A stretch of 64,000 nucleotides of DNA from KBS-96 sp963722585. Lineage in GTDB: Bacteria > Acidobacteriota > Terriglobia > Bryobacterales > Bryobacteraceae. This document shows positions 25,096-34,440 of the stretch, piece after piece; within the stretch, counting starts at the first letter, position 1; each line of letters starts with the position of its first letter. Under the pieces are notes generated by a model. It ran no database searches, was not told the origin of the DNA, and saw only the letters and a list, made by a program, of their open reading frames with translations. The DNA lies in assembly GCA_963722585.1 (NCBI GenBank), contig CAVRNU010000019.1, forward strand, positions 62,001 through 126,000, read 5' to 3'. The position numbers were made by a program, and so were the translations under genes.

Positions 25096-27079
25096 GCCGA
25101 CCCCTTTCTTCTCTCAAATACCGGCTGCCGAAAATCGACTCCACAAGTCCTGCGCCTATTAAAAGGATAAGGAAAAAACGCCAGAACGGTTGCCGGGTCG
25201 CCTGACGCTCTTCCCCGCCCGCCGCAGCCGCAGACGTTTGCATGTTTCCCGTGTTACACCACAGCCCGAGCGTTTCGGCGGCAACTGGCGTCAGATCCGA
25301 CTCTTTGCGATCGGCGTGAACGGCAATTAGGGAACGCTGTCCATTGGCCCTGTGAATCTCATAGAAGCCCGCTGTTTGGGGCACGAAATCGAGCGCCGCC
25401 GCGGCTTCATGCAGCGATAATTCGTGCTTGCCGTCCGGACCGGTCACGTCCGCCGCAGCGCCGCTTTGCCGCGAGCGTCGCAACTCGACCGGCGCGCCCG
25501 CAATGACGCTCGACGCGGCGTCGTCTGCAAACGCAAGATACCGGCCGGCCTGCGCGACGAACGGCAAAAACGATTTGTGAAGTGGAAAGTCGCTATTAAC
25601 ATTGTCAAGGGTAGACGCGAACGTGACTACCCGTCCTTCGCCCAAACTTTGTTCCACCAGAAGCGGAGCGCCGTCGGCCAGCTTAGCGACGACACGCGCG
25701 CCCGCCGGCACGCTCATTCTCGCCGCAACGAAAAACTGAACGTTTTGAAGCTGCCCCAAATCGGCCAGGGCCGGATAACCGTTATCGACAAACGCCGCGC
25801 CCTGTGTTTCGGTGTCGGCGCTGAGACGAATGCCGGTAAGAGGCTCTCTGCCCGAGCGCGCGCTCTCAGGACCCAACAAGACCAACAGCGATCCGCCGTG
25901 GCGGACGTAGTTATCTAACCTCCGCTCAAGCGTTTCATCGAGTTTTCCACAATCGGAAAGAACAGTAAACGCATAACGCGAAAAATCCTCACCGGCGGCT
26001 TGCTGGATGTTTTCCGCCTGGACATTCAGCCCTGTATTTTCGGCCGATTCCATAGCCGCCTTGAAGTAAAAGCTGTCGCCCGGATGGCCATTGCTCAAGA
26101 AGAGAACGGTGCGCTTATCGGAGCGTTCGATCGGGAAACCGAATGTGTCGTCGCCAGCGAGCGAATCGTGAGGTTCAATGCGGATCTCAGCCCGATGCGC
26201 CCCATAGCCGACGGGGAACGACACAAATTCCACCTGCGCCCGGCCATTTGCTGGCACAGCTACGTCTTTTGTTTCGAGCAGTTTTCCATCCAGCCACAGG
26301 CTCGCTTTCTTCGTGGCCGCGTCCGTCTGAAAGCCTGCAATGGTGGCCGAAAGGCGCGTGTGCTTTTCTTCGTAGACATGCGCAGTGCCGGTTACCGTCT
26401 CGACCGCCCAATTCGGATTCTGTTTCGCGCCGATGGAGTGGAACGCGAGCGAAGTGTGCGGCCCGAGCTGAAGATCGGCGAATGCGCCGGGCATCGAGGT
26501 CTGCTGCATATCGCTGACCAGGTGAACGTTTAGCACCATGCCGGTGTTTTGCTGGATGGCGCGAAGCGCCCGCACAAATTCGGCATAGGAACTTGCTAGA
26601 TCTGTAGGCTGAACGGAAGCAATCGCCGATTTAGCAGGATCACGCGCAACATCGGGCTGCGTGAGGCCTTCCAAGTGGGAATCGAGCGCAGCCACCTCCA
26701 CAAGGGTTCCGCTGGGCAGGCTGTTCAGAACGTTCAGCGCTGCAACGCGGGCTCGTTCGATGTGATCGGAATCGCGCATGCTGAACGACCGGTCGATCAC
26801 AATCACGGCAAGCTGCTTGCTGCTGGCATGCACCGATGTACGGTTAATAAATGGATTCGCGAACGCCAGCGCCAGCAGAATCAGCAGCGCCATTCGCAGC
26901 GCAAGCAGAGCAAGGTAACGCAGGCGCCTCGGCTGCACGGAGGTTTCCGTGCGCCGCTCGAAGAACATGAGCGAGCTGAACGGCTGGGGATTGGTCCGGT
27001 TGCGGCGCAGAAAATGCAGCCAGATGGGCAGAGCCACCGCTGCCGCGCCTGCCAAGAACCATGGAGCCAGAAAACCCAC
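25052..27079 (-). CDS. BatA-like N-terminal membrane / VWA domain protein
   Basis: 675 residues. The N-terminal aerotolerance-type region (MGFLAPWFLAGAAAVALPIW, then a second helix LALLALRMALLILLALAFAN) is followed by a VWA domain with a complete-looking MIDAS start, DRSFS (Asp about 96, Ser 98 and 100). A large beta-rich domain spans about 280-600. A final helix (FWRFFLILLIGAGLVESIF) anchors the C-terminus. Such proteins pair with MoxR and DUF58 proteins. The ATG directly abuts the DUF58 stop, so translation is coupled. A role in a membrane complex is inferred. Confidence 0.88.
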   Translation of the reverse strand: MGFLAPWFLAGAAAVALPIWLHFLRRNRTNPQPFSSLMFFERRTETSVQPRRLRYLALLALRMALLILLALAFANPFINRTSVHASSKQLAVIVIDRSFSMRDSDHIERARVAALNVLNSLPSGTLVEVAALDSHLEGLTQPDVARDPAKSAIASVQPTDLASSYAEFVRALRAIQQNTGMVLNVHLVSDMQQTSMPGAFADLQLGPHTSLAFHSIGAKQNPNWAVETVTGTAHVYEEKHTRLSATIAGFQTDAATKKASLWLDGKLLETKDVAVPANGRAQVEFVSFPVGYGAHRAEIRIEPHDSLAGDDTFGFPIERSDKRTVLFLSNGHPGDSFYFKAAMESAENTGLNVQAENIQQAAGEDFSRYAFTVLSDCGKLDETLERRLDNYVRHGGSLLVLLGPESARSGREPLTGIRLSADTETQGAAFVDNGYPALADLGQLQNVQFFVAARMSVPAGARVVAKLADGAPLLVEQSLGEGRVVTFASTLDNVNSDFPLHKSFLPFVAQAGRYLAFADDAASSVIAGAPVELRRSRQSGAAADVTGPDGKHELSLHEAAAALDFVPQTAGFYEIHRANGQRSLIAVHADRKESDLTPVAAETLGLWCNTGNMQTSAAAAGGEERQATRQPFWRFFLILLIGAGLVESIFGSRYLREERGRHDSARTTERVLAKT
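25101..25107 (-). promoter_or_regulatory. Strong Shine-Dalgarno for DUF4175 inside the BatA-like gene
   Basis: On the minus strand AAAGGGG lies 5 nt before the ATG at 25095, within the last codons of the BatA-like gene. It decides the DUF4175 start against an internal Met at 25044. Confidence 0.65.
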
Positions 27080-27997
27080 TCAATTCCTCCGATGCCGGAT
27101 GTGAAAATACTCGCGCAGAGCCTCGTCCAATGGACGGTCCGTTGAAAGCAAGAAATAATCGACGCCCACCCCTTCCGATTTCATTTTCAGGTCTTTGATG
27201 TGACGGGCGATTTTGGTTCCGTACTCGGACCGCGCGTAATCGGGCGTGGTCTCGAGCGTATCGCCGGTTTCCATGTCGATAAGCATCACGCTCGAACCGA
27301 ATTTCGGCTCGAGTTCCTGACGGTCGAGCACATGGAGAAGAATCAGCTCCTGGCCTCGCGCGCGCAGGGGCGCGAGCGTATCAAGAATGGTGTCGGGCTG
27401 TTCGAAAAAGTCGGAGATGAGCACCGTGATGCCGCGGCGCTTCACAAGCTGCTGCAATTGAAAAAAGGGCGCGGCGAAATTTGTGCGTTCGCCAAGAGTG
27501 GCCCGGTCGATCGCGTGAAGCAGGCGCATAACCTGGCCCTGCCGGCCGGAGGGCGGGACATAGTTCGAGACTTCGTCGTGAAATGTGATGATGCCGGTTC
27601 CATCGCGCTGCAAATTCGCGAGGTAGACGATAGATGCGGCAAGAAACTTTGCGTAATCGATCTTGCGAACCGGGCTCGAGCCGAAACCCATGCTCGCGCT
27701 CGTATCGAGCAGAACGATTACCTCGGTATTCGTCTCGCCGCGATAGCGCTTCAAATAGGCGCGTTCGGTGCGAGCAAAGACGTTCCAGTCGACATGCCGC
27801 AAATCATCGCCCGGCGTATAAGCGCGGTACTCGGCAAACTCTTGGCTGAAACCGAAATCGGGCGAGCGGTGAAGCCCGGCAATGAATCCGTCGACCACCG
27901 TTTTCGCGACCAGATCGAGGCTCGAGATTCCGGCAAGAACCTGGGGATCGAGATAACGGTTTTCAGCAACAGCAGGCATAAAGGTAACAGTTTTCAA
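27080..27997 (-). CDS. DUF58 domain protein (VWA-like MoxR partner)
   Basis: 305 residues. The DUF58 signature FAEYRAYTPGDDLRHVDW lies at about 54-71. A VWA-type segment IVLLDTSASMGFG (Asp about 98) follows. The frame also allows a start at the second Met (27979). DUF58 proteins are encoded next to MoxR ATPases and are thought to receive their chaperone activity. It sits between moxR-like (gap 25 nt) and BatA-like (no gap) genes. No transmembrane helix is visible, so it is cytosolic or peripheral. Confidence 0.92.
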   Translation of the reverse strand: MKTVTFMPAVAENRYLDPQVLAGISSLDLVAKTVVDGFIAGLHRSPDFGFSQEFAEYRAYTPGDDLRHVDWNVFARTERAYLKRYRGETNTEVIVLLDTSASMGFGSSPVRKIDYAKFLAASIVYLANLQRDGTGIITFHDEVSNYVPPSGRQGQVMRLLHAIDRATLGERTNFAAPFFQLQQLVKRRGITVLISDFFEQPDTILDTLAPLRARGQELILLHVLDRQELEPKFGSSVMLIDMETGDTLETTPDYARSEYGTKIARHIKDLKMKSEGVGVDYFLLSTDRPLDEALREYFHIRHRRN

Positions 27998-28022
27998 AGA
28001 GCCGAGAGCATCTCGTGTGTTC

Positions 28023-29051
28023 TCATGAGCGCGGCGCCGGTTTCCATTCGAGCAGGCGGCGCAGAATTTCGGCTGAATCGATGCGCTCCGATTCAGCGTG
28101 AAAATTGGTCAGAATACGGTGGCGCATGATGGGGATAGCCAGTGCGCGCACGTCCTCGTAGGAGACGTGGTAGCGGCCGTGCATAAGAGCGCGCGCCTTC
28201 CCCGCAAGAACAAGAAATTGGGCGGCGCGAACGCTGGCTCCGAAGTTCACATACTTCTTGACAAAATCGGGCGCGTCGCCATTCGATAGGGGACGGGTAG
28301 CGCGGACAAGCTCGACGGCGTAACGAGCCACAGACTCCGCGATAGGCGTCATACGGACTAGCCGCTGGAATTGAATGATGTCTTCTCCATTGGTGACAAC
28401 GTCCGCTTGTGGCTGTTCGGTCGTCGTGGTGAGATCGAGCACCCGCAATTCGTCTTCGGCAGGGAGATAATCGAGAACCGTATTGAACAGGAATCGGTCG
28501 AGCTGCGCTTCGGGAAGCGGATAGGTGCCTTCGAGCTCGATCGGGTTCTGCGTCGCGAGCACAAAGAAAGGCGGATCGATGCGGTATTGATGGCCGCGCA
28601 CCGTGCAGGAGAGCTCCTGCATAGCTTCGAGCAGCGCCGATTGGGTTTTGGGCGGCGTCCGGTTTATCTCATCGGCGAGCAGCACGTTCGAAAAAATCGG
28701 ACCGGCGACGAACGTCCAGGTCCGGTGACCGGTAGCCGGATCTTCTTCAATGATGTCTGTGCCGGTGATGTCCGAAGGCATCAGGTCCGGCGTGAACTGA
28801 ATGCGCTTGAATTTTAGGCCTAGAGTTTGAGCGATAGTACGGACCAGCAATGTCTTTGCCGTGCCGGGCAAACCGGTAATCAGGCAGTGGCCGCCGACAA
28901 ATAGCGAGATAAGAAGGCTTTCGATGACCTCATCTTGCCCGACAATAACTTTTCGCACTTCCCGCGCGATGGCGGCGTGCGTTTCCTGGAAACTTTTGAC
29001 AAGAGTCCTGAGCTCTGCCGAATCGGTGAAGGCGGTGGTGAGAGTGGACAT
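28023..29051 (-). CDS. MoxR-family AAA+ ATPase
   Basis: 342 residues. Walker A is GLPGTAKT (about 60-67) and Walker B is LLADEINR (about 124-131). The MoxR signature FKRIQFTPDLMPSDITGTDI precedes Walker B, and sensor 1 FVLATQNPIELEGTYPLPEA follows it. The C-terminal AAA lid has RHRILTNFHAE. MoxR ATPases act as chaperones in assembling metal- or VWA-domain complexes, and the VWA proteins encoded around it are likely clients. The gaps to its neighbours are 2 and 25 nt. Cytosolic. Confidence 0.94.
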   Translation of the reverse strand: MSTLTTAFTDSAELRTLVKSFQETHAAIAREVRKVIVGQDEVIESLLISLFVGGHCLITGLPGTAKTLLVRTIAQTLGLKFKRIQFTPDLMPSDITGTDIIEEDPATGHRTWTFVAGPIFSNVLLADEINRTPPKTQSALLEAMQELSCTVRGHQYRIDPPFFVLATQNPIELEGTYPLPEAQLDRFLFNTVLDYLPAEDELRVLDLTTTTEQPQADVVTNGEDIIQFQRLVRMTPIAESVARYAVELVRATRPLSNGDAPDFVKKYVNFGASVRAAQFLVLAGKARALMHGRYHVSYEDVRALAIPIMRHRILTNFHAESERIDSAEILRRLLEWKPAPRS

Positions 29052-29053
29052 GA

Positions 29054-31240
29054 TTATTGAGCCAGTTTGAGCAGCAACTGCTGGGCAGGCTTGAATCCGG
29101 GGGCTGCCTCGAGTGACAACAGAACTTCTTCGCGCGCGTCTCCTGTACGCTGGGCGGCGTAAAGGGCCTTAGCTAAATCATAGTGTGCCTGGGCCGGATC
29201 TGCCGGCTTCAGGGCCAGTACGGCCTGAAATTCACGAATCGCTAGCTTTGGTTTGCCATTATTCAATTCAAGAGCTCCGAGCTTTTGGTGCACTTCCGCA
29301 TCTTCCAGATAGACGTCGAGGATGCGCTCATAAGTATCGATCGCCGTCCCCGGCTGGCCCTCTTTTTCCTCCAGCCAGGCAAGCTGTTTCAAAATACTCG
29401 GGTCGCGGCCTCCGCGGTCGCGATAGAGCTCGAGATGGGCGATCGCCGCGCCATTATCGCCCTTGGCGAGGTAGGCTTTGGCGAGAAGCTCGTAGACGTT
29501 GCCGCCGCCCACGAAATCGCGATAGATAGTGCTCGCAGACTCGCCCGTTTGAATTGCTTCCTCTTTCTTGCCGGCCTCGAGATCGTTATGAGCCGTCTGC
29601 ATCTGTTTTTTCCAGTCGTCGAAATGCTGCACTGTGTTCAGCGTCTGTTTGTCCAGCCAGGCCGAAAAGTCCTTATCGAACTGAGCTGGTGTTTCGTGCA
29701 GGTTGTCTTGAATCGCCTGTTCGCTTGTCTTCCGGTCGCCGAATGAGCGGACCATCCCGAGCAGCGTATCGTCGCCCCAACGCTCTGCGATGTAATCGCA
29801 CATCTTGCCGGCTTCAAAATAGGCGAGGAGCACTTCGGAAGGAAACTTGGGACGCACGAAGCCGCGTTCCAGCTCCATCACGGGCAGCAATTGCTTGTGC
29901 TGCAGCGCCGTCACGATGTCGGGCGTCATGCGATCGCCCCAATGCGGGTTTGTGGCCGATTCCTCGTGTACGGCCAGTCCTTCGCTGAACCAGCGCGGCA
30001 CAAGATGGTGAGTCGCCGTGACGATGTAAACGTGGCACAGCTCGTGACGGATGGTTGCGGCCCAGTTGAATTGCCCCGGCTCGCGCGCCGATGGGCTGTC
30101 CATCGCAACAACAAGCCCAAAAGTGACGCCGAGCAAACCGCCCTGGCCCGGCAGACCAAGCGTCCTTACAATGAAATCCTGATCATTCGGATAGACCTCA
30201 AGCCGCACTGGTCCAGGCAGCTTCATTTTGTACTTGCGCTCGTAGATTTGTATCGACTTGTCGAGCTCGGCCTGAACGTAAGGCCGGAGCAGCGCGGCTT
30301 CGCTTTTCGCAAGCACAAGCGTCGTCTGGCCGGATGTGAACGTTTCGTAATTCTTCAGACTGTCGATCACGCGGAGCGCATTCACGGTTTCGGCGTTGCG
30401 GTAATCGGCGTTGTACGATTGCTCGAGCTGCTTGCGCGCTTCATCCACATTTCCGAGACGGAGCAGGTTTAAACCCAGTTCCGAGCGCGCCGGCCAAAGA
30501 TCGGGCTTCAGAGCGAGAGCCTTACGATAAAACTCGATCCCTTCGTCGTAGCGGCGGTTAATGACAAAGAAATGCGCGGCGGTCGAGTATCCTTCGCCAT
30601 AAACGGGATTGATCTTCAGCGCCTGCTCCATCCACGGCGACGTGGTCTTGTCGTTCAGGAAATCGATCGACGCCAGCACGGAAAGCGCGTCCAGCGCCTC
30701 GCCGGAGATCGACAGCGCCTGGCGAGCTTCAGCCGTTGCTTTCGCTGTATCGCTGTCCTCAAGCGCCAGAAACGACAGAAATTCATGCGCTTCATACAGC
30801 TTGGGGTCATACTCGATCGCCTGCTGCGCCAATCGAACCGCCTTTTCGTCGTAACTGAGCGCCATCACACGCGCCATGCCGAGATAGCCCGGAGCGTACC
30901 TTTTATCGACCTCGAGCGCCTCAGTGAAAAGATTCATCGCTTCCTGTGCATTGAATCGTTCCAAAAACAGCCGGCCCCATTCCACGCGGACGAGAGCCGA
31001 TTGGGGCTGCTGCCGGTAAGCAATGCGGAATTGAGCGTTGGCGTCTTCGTACCGGTCGAGACCCCAGTACCCTTCGGCGCGTGAAAAAGCGTCGGAGCGG
31101 CCGGCGAGCGAAGTGAAACAGGCCCGAGCCTGTGGAAGCTGGCCGTGATGGACCAAGGCGCGGCAGCTCTCGTACGTTGCCGCGCGAAGCGGAAGAACGG
31201 CCAGCGCGGCCGCAATTCCGATGCTCAGAAGCGGCTTCAC
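29054..31240 (-). CDS. Secreted TPR protein with peptidase MA-like metallopeptidase domain
   Basis: 728 residues with a signal peptide (MKPLLSIGIAAALAVLPLRA). TPR repeats span about 25-290 and again about 580-728. Between them is a gluzincin-like domain with the zinc motif HELCH (about 399-403) and a downstream acidic ligand candidate in WFSEGLAVHEE (Glu about 420). This matches the peptidase MA family. The residues expected for zinc binding and catalysis are present, so activity is plausible. Its stop overlaps the moxR side by a 2-nt gap, and its ATG overlaps the C13-like stop by 4 nt (ATGA). Confidence 0.87.
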   Translation of the reverse strand: MKPLLSIGIAAALAVLPLRAATYESCRALVHHGQLPQARACFTSLAGRSDAFSRAEGYWGLDRYEDANAQFRIAYRQQPQSALVRVEWGRLFLERFNAQEAMNLFTEALEVDKRYAPGYLGMARVMALSYDEKAVRLAQQAIEYDPKLYEAHEFLSFLALEDSDTAKATAEARQALSISGEALDALSVLASIDFLNDKTTSPWMEQALKINPVYGEGYSTAAHFFVINRRYDEGIEFYRKALALKPDLWPARSELGLNLLRLGNVDEARKQLEQSYNADYRNAETVNALRVIDSLKNYETFTSGQTTLVLAKSEAALLRPYVQAELDKSIQIYERKYKMKLPGPVRLEVYPNDQDFIVRTLGLPGQGGLLGVTFGLVVAMDSPSAREPGQFNWAATIRHELCHVYIVTATHHLVPRWFSEGLAVHEESATNPHWGDRMTPDIVTALQHKQLLPVMELERGFVRPKFPSEVLLAYFEAGKMCDYIAERWGDDTLLGMVRSFGDRKTSEQAIQDNLHETPAQFDKDFSAWLDKQTLNTVQHFDDWKKQMQTAHNDLEAGKKEEAIQTGESASTIYRDFVGGGNVYELLAKAYLAKGDNGAAIAHLELYRDRGGRDPSILKQLAWLEEKEGQPGTAIDTYERILDVYLEDAEVHQKLGALELNNGKPKLAIREFQAVLALKPADPAQAHYDLAKALYAAQRTGDAREEVLLSLEAAPGFKPAQQLLLKLAQ

Positions 31241-32172
31241 CGGTCGATCTCCGCTTGGGTTCGCGCAAGTTCGAGCAGCAGATCGGATAGTTGCTTCTTG
31301 TAGTCGTCGGATGGCATCGCCGCCTTCTCATATTTCAGACGGTCGATGGCCGCTTCAAGCTGCTCTTTCTTAGCGAGCAGCTTCTGCTTCCGCGGATCGG
31401 CGATCACAGCGGCTTGCGTAGGAGGCTTGATCACCGTGAACGCGGCCGCTCGCAGTCCTTGCTGATTCGACGGCGACGGATCGCGTACGCCCTCCTTCGA
31501 GCCGGTGTCATCGAGCATAGGATGTTCGGTCGCGAGCAGCTTTTCTCCCTGGAAATAAGCGGCGGTCTTCGCCTGCGCGTAACGAAACGCCTCGAGCGCC
31601 GAAACTGTTCCGTTCTTGTCTGTGTCGGCCGCCGAGTTTTGTAAAGCCTCGATCCAGTACCGCGCAAATACCGTTGCGTTCTTTTCCGAACCCGATTTCG
31701 TCGCGGTAATCACAACGCGATCCTTCTTCGCCAGTGCCGGCAGAGAAGCTCCGCTGGCGCTGGTCATGTTGACGACAAGCTGGCGTTCCGCCGGAATGCG
31801 GTCGAGCAGCGCGGCTAGTTCACCCGCCGTGATATCCGGCCCTGGCACATTGAATTTGTAATCGGCCCCATCGTAAGTGCCGTGCCCAATCAGCAGAAGC
31901 GCGAACGCATCGTCGGGTTTCACCGTCGCCGCGACACGCGTGAGTAGTTCCCGAATCCCTTGTTTCGTTGCGGCACCGCCCGATAATGTCTCGACATGGC
32001 AATCGGGGCCGTTTACCCGCAAAGCGCGATCCGTTTCAGTCGCCCATTGCTTGAACTGTGTCTCGTATTCCGGCGTGCCGCCCAGACCCGCTATCGTGAC
32101 GAAGTAACTCGAGGCACGGAGTGAGCCAAGCGGAAGCGAACCCAGGGCGAATAAAAGCAGAGCAGCCCTCAT
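31237..32172 (-). CDS. C13/caspase-fold protein with serine at the catalytic cysteine position
   Basis: About 311 residues from ATG 32172, which shares an ATGA with the stop of the upstream VWA gene; longer starts lie inside that gene. A signal peptide (MRAALLLFALGSLPLGSLRA) is followed by a caspase-like fold with LLLIGHGTYDG (His about 97) and VVNMTSASGASLP, where the CxSG motif of C13/caspase families reads SASG (Ser about 138). The catalytic Cys therefore appears to be lost. An EF-hand-like loop, DTDKNGTVSALEAF, lies at about 183. A C-terminal helical tail is charged. Likely periplasmic; possibly a binding pseudopeptidase. Confidence 0.75.
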   Translation of the reverse strand: MRAALLLFALGSLPLGSLRASSYFVTIAGLGGTPEYETQFKQWATETDRALRVNGPDCHVETLSGGAATKQGIRELLTRVAATVKPDDAFALLLIGHGTYDGADYKFNVPGPDITAGELAALLDRIPAERQLVVNMTSASGASLPALAKKDRVVITATKSGSEKNATVFARYWIEALQNSAADTDKNGTVSALEAFRYAQAKTAAYFQGEKLLATEHPMLDDTGSKEGVRDPSPSNQQGLRAAAFTVIKPPTQAAVIADPRKQKLLAKKEQLEAAIDRLKYEKAAMPSDDYKKQLSDLLLELARTQAEIDR

Positions 32173-34421
32173 ACAACACCCCACCGGCGGCGGAGCAGCC
32201 ATTCGGCCGCGCGTAACGCGATGACCACGATGAACACAATCGGCAAGTTCCAAAGATCCTTGGTTTCGCGCGCCGTAATGCCGGCGTCGGAATACGAGAT
32301 CTCGGCCACCAAACGGCCTGCGTCCCGAGGACGAAAATAATGGCCGCCCGTTTCAGACGCCAGTTTTTCCAACAGCTCGCGGTTCTGTTCGCGATGAAAA
32401 TTTTCGGCCACGCCATCTTCGCGGCGGAACGTACGGACGTCATGACCTAAATCGTCCGTGCCTTGCGTAGCCGACACGTCCACAACGTATGCTCCGGGCC
32501 GGGTTGCGTTCCAATCGGCGGAATATACCCCCTGCTTCAGCGGTTCAGGCCGGAGAGTCACGGAATCCGATATCCCGCCCGGCCCTTCAATTCGCGCCTG
32601 AACCGTTGCATTCGCCGCAGGCAGATAGTTGGGCTGGCGCACTTCAGCAGAGAGACGTATCTCGCCTGCATCCGTTAGTAACGTGGCCGGTAGAGAAATA
32701 TCGACATTCGATGGTGTTTCCGCCACCAGCCAGCGCAGGAGTTGACGCCAGAACATTTCGTGGCTCATGTCTTCGACCGGCTGCTGCATCTGCCAGCGCC
32801 AGCTCCCACCGGTAGCGAAAACCGCAGTGCGACCGCGGCCAAAATTTTCTGTAATCAGAAGAGGCAGCTTCGTCCCCCCGGCGCTCATCTCGGCCAGAAC
32901 GACAGCGCCCGGTTTAGGCGTGCCCGCATCCTGATAATTCGGCAGGTAAGGCAGAATCTTCCAATGCTCGACGCTTTTTTGCGGGTCGTCTTCGATACGC
33001 GTGATCAAACTCCGCCTGCCCTGTGGCGTCAAAACCGCCTCCGCCATGTCGCGGCGGAACGTATTGGCGCGGCGAGGAAGTTTCACGGGCAGCAATTCAG
33101 TAAAAGGATCGCGATCGTAGCCGCCGTCGCCAAGCGATGCCCGGCCGCCCAGAAACAGCAGGCCGCCGCCTCGCCGGTCGACAAAATCCTTGATAATTTC
33201 CTGCTGGGAAACAGTAAAAAATCCGGTTTCGACGCTGCCGAGAATCAGGCCTTGAAACTTGAACAGATCGTCAGGCTGGGTCGGGAAGCCGCTAGCGAGT
33301 TCATTTGGGTTGTCGATGCCCTGGCGATAAAGCTTATTTTGGGTCGTGCGCAACACGGAGACGATATGCAGCGCCCGATCGTCTTCCACCGCGCGGCGGA
33401 GAAACTTAAACTCCCAGCGCGGCTCACCTTCAACATAGAGAATGCGGCGTGTGTTGCCATCGACCTGAATCACTCGCGTCAGACGATTGTTCTGCGTGTT
33501 TTGCTCGCCTGGGAGCGGGTCGATACTGGTGTAAATGGTCTTGGGTCCGGCGCTCCCCGCGTTGAACTCGATCGTTTCGGCCTGTTGCGGGCCTTTCAGA
33601 ACGATATCGCGCGAAGCCAGAACGGTTGCGCCATCGCTCACTGTCAATTTCGCCTTGTCGCCGTCAAAACCGTTTTGGTGAAGAGAAACCTGCGCCTGCA
33701 CACGCGAGTTGACGAGCGTCTTATCCGGTACTTCTACCCGGTCGAGTTCTATATCGCGGCGAAGATTCTCGCTGCCGAAACCAATCGTGTTGACCGGCAG
33801 GTTCCGCGCGCGTAGGCCCTCGAGCGTCGCCAGGTCGATACCGCCGCTGTTATCCGATCCGTCGCTTAGCAAGACAATCGATCCGATGGGCAAAGAGCCA
33901 GCCTCGCCGGCAATCTCGCGAAGTCCCGCGCCGATATGAGTAGCCGGCTCGGCTGCGCGCAGTTGGCCGATATTTGAAAGGCGCGACGCATGAGCGCCAA
34001 GACGGTACAACCGCACCTGGAACCGGTCTTGAAGGCGCCGCAACAGCCCGCCGTCCAGCATCCTTACCGCTTCGTCGCGCCGGCTGACATTCCCGTCCTT
34101 CGTTGCCATACTCTGGCTGTCGTCAACCACAACCGCGACGATATTCTGCTGCGGCCGCAGCGCCGTCACGCTGAGCGCGGGCTGCCATAACAGCAACAAC
34201 ACAAGCGCCAGAAAGGCCGACTGCAGAAGCCACAGGAAAACCGTTCGCTTGCCCCTGAGAGATGCCGCAACCGAGTTCCGCCGCCGCCAAAATACCCAGC
34301 CCACCGCCCCGGCTGCCAGGAATATCAGCAGAAACAAAACCCACACCGGCCACGAGCCGAGAAGGACAAACGTGCCCCGAGAAAAGACGGCCGGCGGGTA
34401 CTTAAACAGAAACTCGAACAT
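32169..34421 (-). CDS. Membrane-anchored VWA protein with glutamine-amidotransferase-like domain
   Basis: 750 residues. Two N-terminal helices (about 22-45 and 60-80) are followed by a VWA domain with MIDAS DDSQS (about 100-104). A large extracytoplasmic part contains a class-I glutamine-amidotransferase-like (ThuA-like) segment, GLILGSVETGFFTVSQQEII then FLGGRASLGDGGYDRDPF, without a clear catalytic triad. A C-terminal helix (LPIVFIVVIALRAAEWLL) re-enters the membrane. Its stop shares ATGA with the C13-like start, and it lies 19 nt downstream of the DUF4159 gene. It is likely a structural component of the MoxR-assembled complex. Confidence 0.87.
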   Translation of the reverse strand: MFEFLFKYPPAVFSRGTFVLLGSWPVWVLFLLIFLAAGAVGWVFWRRRNSVAASLRGKRTVFLWLLQSAFLALVLLLLWQPALSVTALRPQQNIVAVVVDDSQSMATKDGNVSRRDEAVRMLDGGLLRRLQDRFQVRLYRLGAHASRLSNIGQLRAAEPATHIGAGLREIAGEAGSLPIGSIVLLSDGSDNSGGIDLATLEGLRARNLPVNTIGFGSENLRRDIELDRVEVPDKTLVNSRVQAQVSLHQNGFDGDKAKLTVSDGATVLASRDIVLKGPQQAETIEFNAGSAGPKTIYTSIDPLPGEQNTQNNRLTRVIQVDGNTRRILYVEGEPRWEFKFLRRAVEDDRALHIVSVLRTTQNKLYRQGIDNPNELASGFPTQPDDLFKFQGLILGSVETGFFTVSQQEIIKDFVDRRGGGLLFLGGRASLGDGGYDRDPFTELLPVKLPRRANTFRRDMAEAVLTPQGRRSLITRIEDDPQKSVEHWKILPYLPNYQDAGTPKPGAVVLAEMSAGGTKLPLLITENFGRGRTAVFATGGSWRWQMQQPVEDMSHEMFWRQLLRWLVAETPSNVDISLPATLLTDAGEIRLSAEVRQPNYLPAANATVQARIEGPGGISDSVTLRPEPLKQGVYSADWNATRPGAYVVDVSATQGTDDLGHDVRTFRREDGVAENFHREQNRELLEKLASETGGHYFRPRDAGRLVAEISYSDAGITARETKDLWNLPIVFIVVIALRAAEWLLRRRWGVV

Positions 34422-34440
34422 GTGTACTTCTTGCCGTCCT

